The notes: generated by a model not told the origin, from the sequence alone. A stretch of 64,000 nucleotides of DNA from Monoplex corrugatus (GCA_030674185.1 CM060311.1:98004513-98068512); one strand, 5' to 3'. Numbered from the stretch's first letter, positions 1-13,790 are shown. Numbers and translations: made by a program.

Positions 1-846
1 TGGCTGAAGCCACAGGTTACGACAGAATGGAAGCGTGGTTTGATCTTTTGAATATATCTTTCTTCTTCTTCTTTTCAAGTCTTGAAACAACAAAACAGAT
101 TGCACTCATTTGTAATGACAAAAATCTGAGATGGATGCATGGAAGTTTGCATGATTAAATTCATGCTACATTTCTTTATCTCATTCACTTGTCACAGAGT
201 AACCACAAAATTTCCTCTTTTCCCTCCTTTCCAGTTTTTCTCTTTACAAACAACAACACCTTTTGTTGTCCGTAGTCTGCCTTGATGGTTTGCAATGAAA
301 CCACAAAAGAGAACAACAATAAAACGTTTACCCATATTCTGCCTAACTGGCTTAGCATGTAATTTGAGTGCTGAGCTAGTTTTCCCATTTTGTTAGTTTA
401 CCTGTATTTTCTATGCGTGCTGACAGTGGTGATGTTTCATGACACTTGCTTGAGAAATAAAAATGCAATTCAGTTTTCCCTATTCATGAACAAAAAGTGA
501 TGGTGTATGTACAGTTTGAAAGAAAACTGTCATGAATATTGTCATATTATTGATACGGATAAAGTGTATCAGCCTGGCACAAGTTATTTTCAATACTACT
601 ACATCAAAATATGTAATAATTGGTGGTTTTTGTTGTTCAGCTCATTACGAATTACTCCCTTTTAGGCTTTACTCATACAGATCAGCTGATCCAGTTCTTT
701 AATTTCAGTGTTCTTTTACTGTCACAACTTAGAAAAGAACTGTGATCTTTTTCTGGCCTCTATTTTTCCTATGAAATAATGCGAGTGTGTGTGTGTGTGT
801 ATTGGCGGGGAAGTTGGAAGAGAACGTGAGCAGCATTATTGTATGC
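1..846. other. no gene recognised
   Basis: AT-rich unique-looking sequence with a short (GT)n at 784-800. Only short ORFs without recognisable domains. Confidence 0.5.
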
Positions 847-1234
847 GTTTGTGTGCTTGTCAAATCATGTGTGCATTTGTGTATGAGTGATCACCGTTTG
901 TGTGCTTGTCAGATCATGTTGCTTGTGCATGAGTGATCACCGTTTGTGTGCTTGTCAGATCATGTGTGCATTTGTGCATGAGTGATCACCGTTTGTGTGC
1001 TTGTCAGATCATGTGTGCATTTGTGTATGAGTGATCACCGTTTGTGTGCTTGTCAGATCATGTGTGCATTTGTGTATGAGTGATCACCGTTTGTGTGCTT
1101 GTCAGATCATGTGTGCATTTGTGTATGAGTGATCACCGTTTGTGTGCTTGTCAGATCATGTGTGCATTTGTGTATGAGTGATCACCGTTTGTGTGCTTGT
1201 CAGATCATGTGTATACTTGTGTATGAGTGATCAC
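847..1234. repeat. 49 bp minisatellite, about 8 copies
   Basis: Unit GTTTGTGTGCTTGTCAGATC... ends GTGATCACC; copies start at 847, 896 and so on. Later copies are nearly identical. Confidence 0.9.
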
Positions 1235-1366
1235 TATTGGAAATATACCGTACTAAAGTGCTGACAGTCTGATATAGTGTTCAGTGGAAGTACATGTATG
1301 TGGACAAGTACGTATGTGTCCTCTAAACCCATTTAGCTGGGCAATCAGTTGTTACTGTTTTCCAAA

Positions 1367-3018
1367 GAGACTGGAAGTGTTATTAAAGGTAGAACAATGT
1401 GGCTGAGTGGAAGTGTTATATGTAGAACAATGTGGCTGACTGGAAGTGTTATTAAAGGTAGAACAATGTGGCTGACTGGAAGTGTTATTAAAGGTAGAAC
1501 AATGTGGCTGAGTGGAAGTGTTATATGTAGAACAATGTGGCTGACTGGAAGTGTTATTAAAGGTAGAACAATGTGGCTGAGTGGAAGTGTTATTAAAGGT
1601 AGAACAATGTGGCTGACTGGAAGTGTTATTAAAGGTAGAACAATGTGGCTGAGTGGAAGTGTTATTAAAGGTAGAACAATGTGGCTGAGTGGAAGTGTTA
1701 TATGTAGAACAATGTGGCTGACTGGAAGTGTTATTAAAGGTAGAACAATGTGGCTGAGTGGAAGTGTTATTAAAGGTAGAACAATGTGGCTGAGTGGAAG
1801 TGTTATTAAAGGTAGAACAATGTGGCTGAGTGGAAGTGTTATAGGTAGAACAATATGGCTGACTGGAAGTGTTATTAAAGGTAGAACAATGTGGCTGAGT
1901 GGAAGTGTTATTAAAGGTAGAACAATGTGGCTGACTGGAAGTGTTATTAAAGGTAGAACAATGTGGCTGACTGGAAGTGTTATTATAGGTAGAACAATGT
2001 GGCTGACTGGAAGTGTTATTATAGGTAGAACAATGTGGCTGACTGGAAGTGTTATATGTAGAACAATGTGGCTGGCTGGAAGTGTTATATGTAGAACAAT
2101 GTGGCTGCTGGAAGTGTTATATAGGTAGAACAATGTGGCTGACCAAAAGTGTTATATGTAGAACAATGTGGCTGACTGGAAGTGTTATTAAAGGTAGAAC
2201 AATGTGGCTGACTGGATGTGTTATATGTAGAACAATGTGGCTGACTGGAAGTGTTATATGTAGAACAATGTGGCTGACCGGATGTGTTATATGTAGAACA
2301 ATGTGGCTGACTGGATGTATTATTATAGGTAGAACAATGTGGCTGACTGGAAGTGTTATATAGGTAGAACAATGTGGCTGATCAGAAGTGTTATATATGT
2401 AGAACAATGTGGCTGACTGGAAGTGTTATATGTAGAACAATGTGGCTGACTGGAAGTGTTATTATAGGTAGAACAATGTGGCTGACTGGAAGTGTTATAT
2501 GTAGAACAATGTGGCTGACTGGAAGTGTTATATATATAGAACAATGTGGCTGGTAAGAAGTGTTATATATGTAGAACAATGTGGCTGACTGGAAGTGTTA
2601 TATGTAGAACAATGTGGCTGACTGGAAGTGTTATATATGTAGAACAATGTGGCTGACTGGAAGTGTTGTTATAGGTAGAACAATGTGGCTGACTGGATGT
2701 GTTATTATAGGTAGAACAATGTGGCTGACTGGATGTGTTATTATAGGTAGAACAATGTGGCTGACTGGATGTGTTATTATAGGTAGAACAATGTGGCTGA
2801 CTGGAAGTGTTATATGTAGAACAATGTGGCTGACTGGAAGTGTTATATATGTAGAACAATGTGGCTGACTGGAAGTGTTATGTGTAGAACAATGTGGCTG
2901 ACTGGAAGTGTTATATGTAGAACAATGTGGCTGACTGGAAGTGTTATGTGTAGAACAATGTGGCTGACTGGAAGTGTTATATGTAGAACAATGTGGCTGA
3001 CTGGAAATGTTATTATAG
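1367..3018. repeat. 33/36 bp minisatellite, about 48 copies
   Basis: Unit core GTAGAACAATGTGGCTGACT plus GGAAGTGTTAT; the 36 bp form adds TAAAG or TATAG. Both lengths are multiples of three and lack stops, so ORFs up to 262 codons run on both strands. These are not genes. Confidence 0.95.
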
Positions 3019-3599
3019 GTGGACTAGTTAGCTGCAGCTCTTTGTAACTCATCAGTTGTCAGTGATCTGTTAGTAGGAGGTGTGTGCGTGCGTGTGTGTG
3101 TGTCTGTTTCATCACTTAGAGTTGATTTTATCAAGATTTTGCGGTATATAAATATTGTAATTATAGGAGGTCAGCAAAGTCTGAATACTTTTAGATTTCA
3201 TCAGGAGGGTCATATCTACTGTTTTTTCCTTTTTTTGGTTTCTGTCGTGAGCGGTTATGAGTTTTTTATTGGAATTTCCACAAAATATAAATCATCATTA
3301 CAAATATTATAAATCATCTGAAAATACATTTGGTCATGCCTAATGCATCATTTTGTGTGATTTCATGCATAGATTCCCATAAATATGGAAGCAACAGTTG
3401 TTTTATTGTACATGGTAGTGATGCAACGATTTTCCCCTTCACATGGAAACCACCGGATGTCAAAAAACGTCGGCACTCAAGGGGTTAAGTGTGTGTATTA
3501 GTGGATTTAACCTCATGCAATGACATTTGATTACTTACAATGAACATTCTCTCTTTTGCATGCACAAACACACTTACAATGAGTATTATTCTTTGCATG
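3019..3599. other. no gene recognised
   Basis: Unique-looking AT-rich sequence. Near 3470-3488 a CACTCAAGGGGTTAA end resembles the MITE terminus at 17402 but has no partner. Confidence 0.4.
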
Positions 3600-3615
3600 T
3601 GTGCGCCACACACAC

Positions 3616-3654
<39 letters not shown>

Positions 3655-3695
3655 ACACACACACACAAACACACACACACACACACACACACAAT

Positions 3696-3738
<43 letters not shown>

Positions 3739-3743
3739 ACACG

Positions 3744-3792
<49 letters not shown>

Positions 3793-3828
3793 CACACACA
3801 CACACAACACAATCACGCACACACACAC

Positions 3829-3885
<57 letters not shown>

Positions 3886-3895
3886 CACAATCACA
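3600..3895. repeat. (CA)n microsatellite with AATC and AACA interruptions
   Basis: About 290 bp of CA repeats on the plus strand. All His/Thr or Cys/Val ORFs here are artefacts. Confidence 0.95.
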
Positions 3896-4367
3896 CAGCA
3901 GAATGTAAGCTTTGGGTTTATTAACATCATGCACATGAAGGAAACTACATGGTCAAGCCATACTAACATTTTCCATTTACCGGTGTTCTCAGATTATTTA
4001 GATATTCTGATTGTCCCCCCAAAAATGTGAATTGATAGTAAGCTTAATATAATGGCTAAAGATCAGCCCATATTAATGAACAGCTGAGAGAACTTCCACA
4101 TAATCTTCATCACTGATAGATGTTGCATTAAAATTCATGCCCTTAGTTTTTTCAAGATAAAAACAAAAAAAGGCCAATGTACACTGAAAGAGTAGGCATT
4201 GCCTTATGTATTTCATTAGCTGTTGTCTGGCTGGCACAGTCATAAAGTCAAAAACTCTAGATCCATGATGTAAAGTTAGTCCCAAACCACAAGAGAGAAT
4301 TCAGCCTGCTCATTCCTACTACCAGTTACACAGATCTATCTAGCTGAGGCTATACCAGACATGTGTC
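3896..4367. other. no gene recognised
   Basis: Unique-looking AT-rich stretch. Nothing supported. Confidence 0.4.
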
Positions 4368-6578
4368 ACTTCCACCCTACGTTACAACTCGGACTGATGT
4401 AGAATCACAGAGTCAAGAGCTTTTCCCTTTCCACCCTACGTTACAACTCAGACTGATAGAGAATCACAGTCAGAGCTTTTTCGTTTCCACCCTACGTTAC
4501 AACTCAGACTGATAGAGAATCACAGTCAGAGTTTTTCCTTTCCACCCTACGTTACAACTCAGATAGAGAATCACAGTCAGAGCTTTTCCCTTTCCACCCT
4601 ACGTTACAACTCAGACTGATAGAGAATCACAGTCAGAGCTTTTTCGTTTCTACCCTACGTTACAACTCAGACTGATAGAGAATCACAGTCAGAGTTTTTC
4701 CCTTTCCACCCTACGTTACAACTCAGATAGAGAATCACAGTCAGAGCTTTTCCTTTCCACCCTACGTTACAACTCAGACTGATAGAGAATCACAGTCAGA
4801 GCTTTTTCGTTTCTATTCTACGTTACAACTCTGATAGAGAATCACAGTCAGAGCTTTTCCCTTTCCATTCTACGTTACAACTCTGATAGAGAATCACAGT
4901 CAGAGCTTTTCCCTTTCCACCCTACGTTACAACTCTGATAGAGAATCACAGTCAGAGCTTTTCCCTTTCCACCCTACGTTACAACTCAGATAGAGAATCA
5001 CAGTCAGAGCTTTTTCATTTCCATTCTACGTTACAACTCTGATAGAGAATCACAGTCAGAGCTTTTCCCTTTCCATTCTACGTTACAACTCTGATAGAGA
5101 ATCACAGTCAGAGCTTTTTCGTTTCCATTCTACGTTACAACTCTGATAGAGAATCACAGTCAGAGCTTTTTCATTTCCACCCTACGTTACAACTCAGATA
5201 GAGAATCACAGTCAGAGCTTTTCCCTTTCCATTCTACGTTACAACTCTGATAGAGAATCACAGTCAGAGCTTTTTCGTTTCCACCCTACGTTACAACTCA
5301 GACTGATAGAGAATCACAGTCAGAGCTTTTTCATTTCCACCCTACGTTACAACTCTGATAGAGAATCACAGTCAGAGCTTTTCCCTTTCCATTCTACGTT
5401 ACAACTCTGATAGAGAATCACAGTCAGAGCTTTTTCATTTCCACCCTACGTTACAACTCTGATAGAGAATCACAGTCAGAGCTTTTCCCTTTCATTCTAC
5501 GTTACAATTCTGATAGAGAATCACAGTCAGAGCTTTTTCGTTTCTATTCTACGTTACAACTCTGATAGAGAATCACAGTCAGAGCTTTTTCGTTTCCATT
5601 CTACGTTACAACTCAGACTGATAATCACAGTCAGAGCTTTTTCGTTTCCATTCTACGTTACAACTCAGAGAATTACAGTCAGAGCTTTTTCGTTTCCATT
5701 CTACGTTACAACTCAGATAGAGAATCACAATCAGAGCTTTTTCGTTTCACCCTACGTTACAACTCAGACTGACAGAGAATCACAGTCACAGCTTTTTCGT
5801 TTCCATTCTACGTTACAACTCAGATAGAGAATCACAGTCAGAGCTTTTTCGTTTCCATTCTACATTACAACTCAGATAGAGAATCACAGTCAGAGCTTTT
5901 TCGTTTCCATTCTACGTTACAACTCTGATAGAGAATCACAGTCAGAGCTTTTTCGTTTCCACCCTACGTTACAACTCAGATAGAGAATCACAGTCAGAGC
6001 TTTTTCGTTTCCATTCTACATTACAACTCAGATAGAGAATCACAGTCAGAGCTTTTTCGTTTCCATTCTACGTTACAACTCTGATAGAGAATCACAGTCA
6101 GAGCTTTTTCGTTTCCACCCTACGTTACAACTCAGACTGATAGAGAATCACAGTCAGAGCTTTTTCATTTCCACCCTACGTTACAACTCTGATAGAGAAT
6201 CACAGCCAGAGCTTTTTCGTTTCTATTCTACGTTACAACTCAGATAGAGAATCACAGTCAGAGCTTTTTCGTTTCTATTCTAAGTTACAACTCTGATAGA
6301 GAATCACAGTCAGAGCTTTTTCGTTTCCATTCTACGTTACAACTCAGATAGAGAATCACAGTCAGAGCTTTTTCGTTTCTATTCTACGTTACAACTCTGA
6401 TAGAGAATCACAGTCAGAGCTTTTTCGTTTCCATTCTACGTTACAACTCAGATAGAGAATCAGTCAGAGCTTTTTCGTTTCCATTCTACGTTACAACTCA
6501 GATAGAGAATCACAGTCAGAGCTTTTTCGTTTCTATTCTACGTTACAACTCAGACTGACAGAGAATCACAGAGTCAGA
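4368..6578. repeat. 52 bp minisatellite, about 42 copies
   Basis: Unit: TTTCCATTCTACGTTACAAC, TCTGATAGAGAATCACAGTC, AGAGCTTTTTCG. Variants CCACCC/CCATTC and an optional ACTGAT insertion give units up to 58 bp. Confidence 0.95.
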
Positions 6579-6707
6579 CAGTGACCCCAAAAAGTTATGA
6601 ACGTACACACAAAAAATCTCTGAAGAATCGCTCAAGACTTTTGGCCCAACACCCTCTATAACCAATAAACTTGTCCAATCCAATCAAGACAGCATGGATA
6701 CAATGAT

Positions 6708-7031
6708 CATCAAAAGATGATGGAAATGGATCAACATCAAAAGATGATGGAAATAGATCAACATCAAAAGATGATGGAAATGGATCAACATCAAAAGATG
6801 ACGGAAATGGATCAACATGAAAAGATGATGGAAATGGATCAACATCAAAAGATGACGGAAATGGATCAACATCAAAAGATGATGGAAATGGATCAACATC
6901 AAAAGATGATGGAAATGGATCAACATCAAAAGATGATGGAAATGGATCAACATCAAAAGATGACGGAAATGGATCAACATCAAAAGATGACGGAAATGGA
7001 TCAACATCAAAAGATGATGGAAATGGATCAG
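6708..7031. repeat. 27 bp minisatellite, 12 copies
   Basis: Unit ATGGATCAACATCAAAAGAT + GATGGAA. Divisible by three, giving false ORFs (MMEMDQHQK repeats; PFPSSFDVD on the other strand). Confidence 0.93.
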
Positions 7032-7112
7032 ACATGAACCAAAGAGCATGATAACAGCATCCAGGCTGCCCTTCACTGGACACCAGAGACGACACACGAA
7101 AGGAAGACCCTA

Positions 7113-8000
7113 GAACACCTGACAAGAGACAACGAGACCTTAAGATCCTGACACACCTGGCAACAGACAACAGGAGACCTTAAGGTCCTGACACACCTGG
7201 CAACAGACAACAGGAGACCTTAAGGTCCTGACACACCTGGCAACAGACAACAGGAGACCTTAAGGTCCTGACACACCTGGCAACAGACAACAGGAGACCT
7301 TAAGGTCCTGACACACCTGGCAACAGGAGACCTTCAGATCCTGACACACCTGGCAACAGACAACAGGAGACCTTAAGGTCCTGACACACCTGACAACAGA
7401 CAACAGGAGACCTTAAGGTCCTGACACACCCGGCAACAGGAGACCTTAAGGTCCTGACACACCCGGCAACAGACAACAGATCTTAAGGTCCTGACACACC
7501 CGGCAACAGACAACAGATCTTAAGGTCCTGACACACCCGGCAACAGACAACAGGAGACCTTAAGGTCCTGACAACAGACAACAGGAGACCTTAAGGTCCT
7601 GACAACAGACAACAGGAGACCTTAAGGTCCTGACAACAGACAACAGGAGACCTTAAGGTCCTGACAACAGACAACAGGAGACCTTAAGGTCCTGACACAC
7701 CTGACAACAGACAACAGATTTTAAGGTCCTGATACACCTGGCAACAGACAACAGGAGACCTTAAGGTCCTGACACACCTGACAACAGGAGACCTTAAGGT
7801 CCTGACACACCTGGCAACAGACAACAGGAGACCTTAAGGTCCTGACACACCTGACAACAGACAACAGGAGATTTTAAGGTCCTGACACACCTGGCAACAG
7901 ACAACAGGAGATTTTAAGGTCCTGATACACCTGGCAACAGACAACAGGAGACCTTAAGGTCCTGACACACCTGGCAACAGACAACAGGTCCTGACACATC
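7113..8000. repeat. 40 bp minisatellite, about 23 copies
   Basis: Unit AACAGACAACAGGAGACCTT + AAGGTCCTGACACACCTGGC, with deletions of the ACACCTGGC part in several copies. Each full unit carries the 12 bp palindrome GACCTTAAGGTC. Confidence 0.93.
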
Positions 8001-8318
8001 TCAGAATCCACTCACAGACCGGCCCAGAACAGACAGAAATGGAGAATCTCCGTTGCTGCCTCGCATGTCAGTGGCATGATGGGCAACAACTACTGCCAAT
8101 TTTGTGCCCTGCATTCTGGCGGCATCTGCTCCGTGTTCCGAAATGGAATTCTGTTTGAGTCCTTTTCAACTGAAAACCTCACCAGGGCATGGGTTTTGAA
8201 ATAAACTTGCTGCTGGTTATTCACTAAAAGACGTGGGTGGGACACCACCATCTGACCATGAATTCCCTCTTTAAATGAACTTCTAGATCTACTGGAACTG
8301 ATGGTTAACATTTGGTAA
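8001..8318. other. no gene recognised
   Basis: Unique-looking sequence between arrays, with no domain or splice structure seen. Confidence 0.35.
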
Positions 8319-8620
8319 AAACCCATTTCTGAACATGTGACAAAGTTAACAGATAAGTGCCATGGTTGGTTGGGGGTTTGGGCGGGGAGGGGGGGGTGAG
8401 CGTGAAAACCCATTTCTGAACAAATGACACATTTAGTTAACAGACAAGTGCCATTATTTGGTTGTAGGGTGGGTGGGTGGGTGTGAAAACCCATTTCTGA
8501 ACAAATGACACATTTAGTTAACAGACAAGTGCCATTATTTGGTTGTAGGGTGGGTGGGTGGGTGTGAAAACCCATTTCTGAACAAATGACACATTTAGTT
8601 AACAGACAAGTGCCATGGTT
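8319..8620. repeat. 81 bp direct repeat, 3.7 copies
   Basis: Unit starts CCCATTTCTGAACAAATGAC and ends in GGGTGGGTGGGTGTGAAAA; copies begin at 8328, 8409, 8490 and 8571. 81 is divisible by three, hence a 180-codon false ORF on the minus strand. Confidence 0.9.
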
Positions 8621-8853
8621 CAACTGAATCAATCACTTCTTTCAATTTTTCGTCTGGGATTTTTAACATCCATGTCCACAAAAACTCTTATTCAGAGAGC
8701 CCAAGGGGAATATTCTGAAAATAATCAGCAAAAACCGAAACGCCAAAGCAACAAACAGAAAATCCAAGAGCATGGAGACTTTACTGTTAATTTCATACTC
8801 CTGCAGATCTTCACTGTAGTTCCTAATTTAAAAAGAATGTAGTTCTTAGACAG

Positions 8854-8966
8854 TCAAAAATCATCAATTCCATCCCCATTCTCGATACAGATTACTTCAG
8901 CATCGTAAACAAATGCCCCAGATTGAGGCTCCTCATGCCCCGATTTCGTGGTCATCTCAGTTTCTT
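8854..8966 (-). CDS. candidate terminal exon of an unidentified gene
   Basis: The minus strand from an acceptor-like TATAGCAG (8967-8974) encodes EETEMTTKSGHEE, then SGAFVYDAEVICIENGDGID and DF before TGA at 8854-8856. Composition and acidic C-terminus look like protein, and the sequence is not repetitive. No family recognised. Needs one base carried over from the preceding exon. Confidence 0.35.
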
Positions 8967-9020
8967 CTGCTATATGCAGGCATGGAATAAAGTAAGACTG
9001 GGGTCTTTAGTCTTAGTTGT

Positions 9021-9500
9021 TCATGGAGTTCCTTCAGTCTGACACCACGACTGAGCAGTTACTGCTGGAGGTGTAGGGTTAGCAGTAATGTCTGAAGTAC
9101 AGTGGATCTGACGTGGGGAAATACTGAACTCAACCAAAGTGACCCAATAGCAGTGAGGAGTGTCTTTTGGTGGATGGCTTGAATTGACAATTCCTGGACT
9201 TTCTGGCACAGCCATTTTTTGTTTTTTTTTGCAGAGTTGAAATGACCAGTTTTAGGACGTTACTGGAATGGCTGAAAATAATGGACATTAAAAAAAACAC
9301 CAAACAAACAAAAACCAAATTATAAAACAAAACAACGGAAAGAAAAACAAATTGAAAAAAATCCTGCTTAAGCTGGCCAGACTGGACATTACTGTTCTCT
9401 GAACCAGGCTTGAACCCTTGCAGCCAGTCTGGAAGGCTGGAACTCTGCATCATCAGACTTTCCTTTGAAATAGGACTGATGACCACATCGTCACTTCTCA
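9021..9500 (-). CDS. candidate coding stretch(es) of the same unidentified gene
   Basis: Two plausible minus-strand segments are seen: SDDVVISPISKESLMMQSSS and LPDWLQGFKPGSENSNV (about 9500-9375), and AVPESPGIVNSSHPPKDTPH and on (9215-9021). They lie in different frames with no clear splice signals joining them, and an A/T-rich run (9190-9360) separates them. They may be decayed exons. No family recognised. Confidence 0.25.
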
Positions 9501-10141
9501 TTAAAGCAACAGTCACGCTGATCTGATGACCACATTGTCACTTCTCATTAAGCAACAGTGATGTTGATCTGATGACCACATGTCACTTCTCATAAGCAAC
9601 AGTGATGTTGATCTGATGACCACATGCCACTTCTCATTAAAGCAACAGTGATGTTGATCTGATGACCACATGTCACTTCTCATTTAAGCAACAGTGATGT
9701 TGATCTGATGACCACATTGTCACTTCTCATTAAAGCAACAGTGATGTTGATCTGATGACCACATTGTCACTTCTATTAAGCAACAGTGATGTTGATCTGA
9801 TCTCTGTATTCTAGTAAGCCGGTTGATCGAGACTCACTGTCCTTCTCTAGTAACAATCATGATGTTGATCTGATGACCACATCTCCTTCAGTAAGCAACA
9901 GTGATGTTGATCTGATGACCACATTGTCACTTCTCATTAAGCAACAGTGATGTTGATCTGATGACCACATCGTCACTTCTCAGTAAGCAACAGTGATGTT
10001 GATCTGATGACCAATTGTCACTTCTCAGTAAGCAACAGTGATGTTGATCTGATGACCACATTGTCACTTCTCATTAAGCAACAGTGATGTTGATCTGATG
10101 ACCACATTGTCACTTATCATTAAGCAACAGTGATGCTGATC
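9475..10141. repeat. 46 bp minisatellite, about 14 copies
   Basis: Unit CAACAGTGATGTTGATCTGA + TGACCACATTGTCACTTCTC + ATTAAG. The first unit overlaps the candidate minus-strand coding segment ending near 9500. Diverged copies at 9800-9890. Confidence 0.93.
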
Positions 10142-10379
10142 TGACTCGATTCTAACCCCTTCAACTCCCATCCTCCACCTAGAAAAAATTCAAAGATGAT
10201 CAGGCCACACAAAAAATCTCCTTTTAACCAACTGAAAACAGCAGCAAGTTTCATACTAAGACAACAAAGAAAGCAAGATAAAACCACCACAAATACACTT
10301 ATTTTCTATGTACAGAAAATGTCTTAAATCGAAATTACACACTCTGTAGAAAATACACCACACACTTACGAAATCCTTG
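10142..10379. other. short unique stretch
   Basis: Starts with TAACCCCTTCAACTCCCATCC, weakly like the TTAA MITE end at 17279. Otherwise unremarkable. Confidence 0.3.
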
Positions 10380-13300
10380 ACAACACGTTTAAAGTACAGA
10401 TGACAGACAACACGTTTAAAGTACAGATGACAGACAACACGTTTAAAGTACAGATGACAGACAACACGTTTAAAGTACAGATGACAGTCAACATGTTTAA
10501 AGTACAGATGACAGACAACACGTTTAAAGTACAGATGACAGACAACACGTTTAAAGTACAGATGACATCAACATGTTTAAAGTACAGATGACAGACAACA
10601 GTTTAAAGTACAGATGACAGTCAACAGTTTAAAGTACAGATGACAGTCAACATGTTTAAAGTACAGATGACAGTCAACATTTTAAAGTACAGATGACAGT
10701 CAACATGTTTAAAGTACATATGACAGACAACACGTTTAAAGTACAGATGACAGTCAACATTTTTAAAGTACAGATGACAGTACAACATTTAAAGTACAGA
10801 TGACAGGACAACATGTTTAAAGTACAGATGACAGACAACACTTTAAAGTACAGATGACAGTCACAATATTTAAAGTACAGATGACAGACAACATGTTTAA
10901 AGTACAGATGACATCAACATGTTTAAAGTACAGATGACAGTCAACACGTTTAAAGTACAGATGCAGTCAACATATTTAAAGTACAGATGACAGGAGTGAC
11001 AGTCAACACGTTTAAAGTACAGATGACAGTACAACATGTTTAAAGTACAGATGACAGATCAACATGTTTAAAGTACAGATGACAGTCAACATGTTTAAAG
11101 TACAGATGACAGTCAACATGTTTAAAGTACAGATGACAGTCAACATGTTTAAAGTACAGATGACAGTCACATGTTTAAAGTACAGATGACACAATGTTAA
11201 AGTACAGATGACAGTCAACAGTTTAAAGTACAGATGACAGTCAACATGTTTAAAGTACAGATGACAGATCAAACATGTTTAAAGTACAGATGACGAGAGT
11301 CAACATGTTTAAGTACAGATGACAAGTCACACATGTTTAAAGTACAGATGACAGATCAACATGTTTAAATACAGATGACAGATGACAGTCAACATGTTTA
11401 AAGTACAGATGACAGTCAACATGTTTAAAGTACAGATGAGTGACAGTCAACATGTTTAAAGTACAGATGACAGTCAACATGTTTAAAGTACAGATGACAG
11501 TCAACATGTTTAAAGTACAGATGACAGATCAACATGTTTAAAGTACAGATGACAGCACATGTTTAAAGTACAGATGACAGTCAACATGTTTAAAGTACAG
11601 ATGACAGTCAACATGTTTAAAGTACAGATGACAGATCAACATGTTTAAAGTACAGATGACAGTCAACATGTTTAAAGTACAGATGACAGATGACAGTCAC
11701 AACACTGTTTAAATAGTACAGATGACAGTCAACATGTTTAAAGTACAGATGACAGACAACATGTTTAAAGTACAGATGACAGTCAACATGTTATAAAGTA
11801 CAGATGAACAGTCAACATGTTTAAATACAGATGACAGGAGTGACAGTCAACATGTTTAAAGTACAGATGGACAGCAACATGTTTAAAGTACAAGAATACA
11901 GTAGAGTGACAGTCAACATGTTTAAAGTACAGATGACAGTCAACATGTTTAAAGTACAATGACAGTCAACATGTTTAAAGTACAGATGACAGTAACACGT
12001 TTAAAGTACAGTGACAGATCAACATGTTTAAAGTACAGATGACAGCAACAGTTTAAAGTACAGATGACATCAACATGTTTAAAGTACAGATGACAGACAA
12101 CATGTTAAAGTACAGATGACAGTCAACATGTTTAAAGTACAGATGACAGTCAACATGTTTAAAGTACAGATGACGATCAACATGTTTAAAGTACAGATGA
12201 CATAAACAGTTTAAAGTACAGATGACAAGTGATAACAGTAAAGACTGACAGACAGTCAACATGTTTAAAGTACAGATGACAACAACATGTTTAAAGTACA
12301 GATGACGTAACATGTAAGTACAGAGACAGTCAACAGTTTAAAGTATCAAAAACAGATCTAACATTTTAAAGTACAGATGACAGACATGTTTAGTACAGAT
12401 GACAACAGTAAGAAGAGAAGATCAGCAACATGTTTAAAGTACAGATACAACATTTAAAGACAATGACATAACATGTTTAAAGTACAGATGACTAACATGT
12501 TTAAATACAGTGACAGTACATAATGTTAAAGTACAAGACATAACAAATGTTAAAAGTACAGATGAATCAACATGTTTAAAGTACAGATGACAGTCAACAT
12601 GTTTAAAGTACAGATGACATCAACATGTTTAAAGTACAGATGACAGTCAACATGTTTAAAGTACAGATGACAGTCAACATGTTTAAAGTACAGATGACAG
12701 TCAACATGTTTAAAATACAGATGAAGCAACATGTTTAAATACAGATGACAGAGTGACAGTCAACATGTTTAAAGTACAGATGACAGAACATGTTTAAAGT
12801 ACAGATGACAGTCAACATGTTTAAAGTACAGATGACAGCAACATGTTTAAAGTACAGATACAGTCAACATGTTTAAAGTACAGATGACAGAACATGTTTA
12901 AAGTACAGATGACAGTCAACAGTTAAAGTAACAGATGACAGTCAAATGTTTAAGTACAGATGACAGTCAACAGTTTAAAGTACAGATGACAAACATGTTA
13001 AAGTACAGATATCAATGTAAGTGATGACAGTCAACATGTTTAAAGTACAGATGACAGTCAACATGTTTAAAGTACAATGACATGAAGTCAACATGTTAAA
13101 GTACAGATGACAGCAATGTTTAAAGTACAGATGACAGTCAACATGTTTAAAGTACAGATGACAGTCAACATGTTTAAAGTACAGATACATCAACATGTTT
13201 AAAGTACAGAAACATACTGTTAAAGTACAGATGACAAGCACATGTTTAAAGTACAGAATGACAGTCAACATGTTTAAGTACAGATGACAGCAAGTTAAAG

Positions 13301-13790
13301 TACAGATGCAGTAACATGTTAAAGTACAGATACAGTCAACATGTTAAAGTACAGATGACAGTCAACATTTAAAGTACAGATGACAGTCAACATGTTTAAA
13401 GTACAGATGACAGTCAACATGTTTAAAGTACAGATGACAGTCAACATGTTAAAGTACAGATGAAGAACATGTTTAAAGTACAGATGACAGTAACATGTTT
13501 AAAGTACAGATGACAGTCAACATGTTTAAAGTACAGATGACAGTCAACATGTTAAAGTACAGATGACATCAACATGTTTAAAGTACAGATGACAGTCAAC
13601 ATGTTTAAAGTACAGATGACAGATGACAGTCAACATGTTTAAAGTACAGATGACATCAACATGTTTAAAGTACAGATGACAGTCAGTCAACATGTTTAAA
13701 GTACAGATGATGACAGTCAACATGTTTAAAGTACAGATGACAGTCAACATGTTTAAAGTACATGACGCAAAGTTAAGTACAATACAACAT
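10380..13790. repeat. 27 bp minisatellite, about 120 copies, increasingly degraded
   Basis: Unit CAACATGTTTAAAGTACAGA + TGACAGT, starting as CAACACGTTTAAAG in the first copies. Clean to about 12.0 kb, then many single-base deletions. 27 bp periodicity explains the repeated TDNTFKVQM and VICTLNML ORFs. Confidence 0.95.

Noticed and set aside
1345..2859. Long repetitive ORFs (HIVLPLITLPVS, GRTMWLTGSVI)
   Set aside because: Products of a 33/36 bp tandem array open on both strands. No start context, splice sites or domain.
3040..3060. CTGATGAG on the minus strand as a hammerhead ribozyme core
   Set aside because: No stem II followed by GAAA and no closing stems.
3527..4030. His/Thr- and Cys/Val-rich ORFs in (CA)n and (GT)n tracts, also at 20.5, 39.4, 54.7, 59.9 and 60.9 kb
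   Set aside because: Dinucleotide repeats are open in all frames; not genes.
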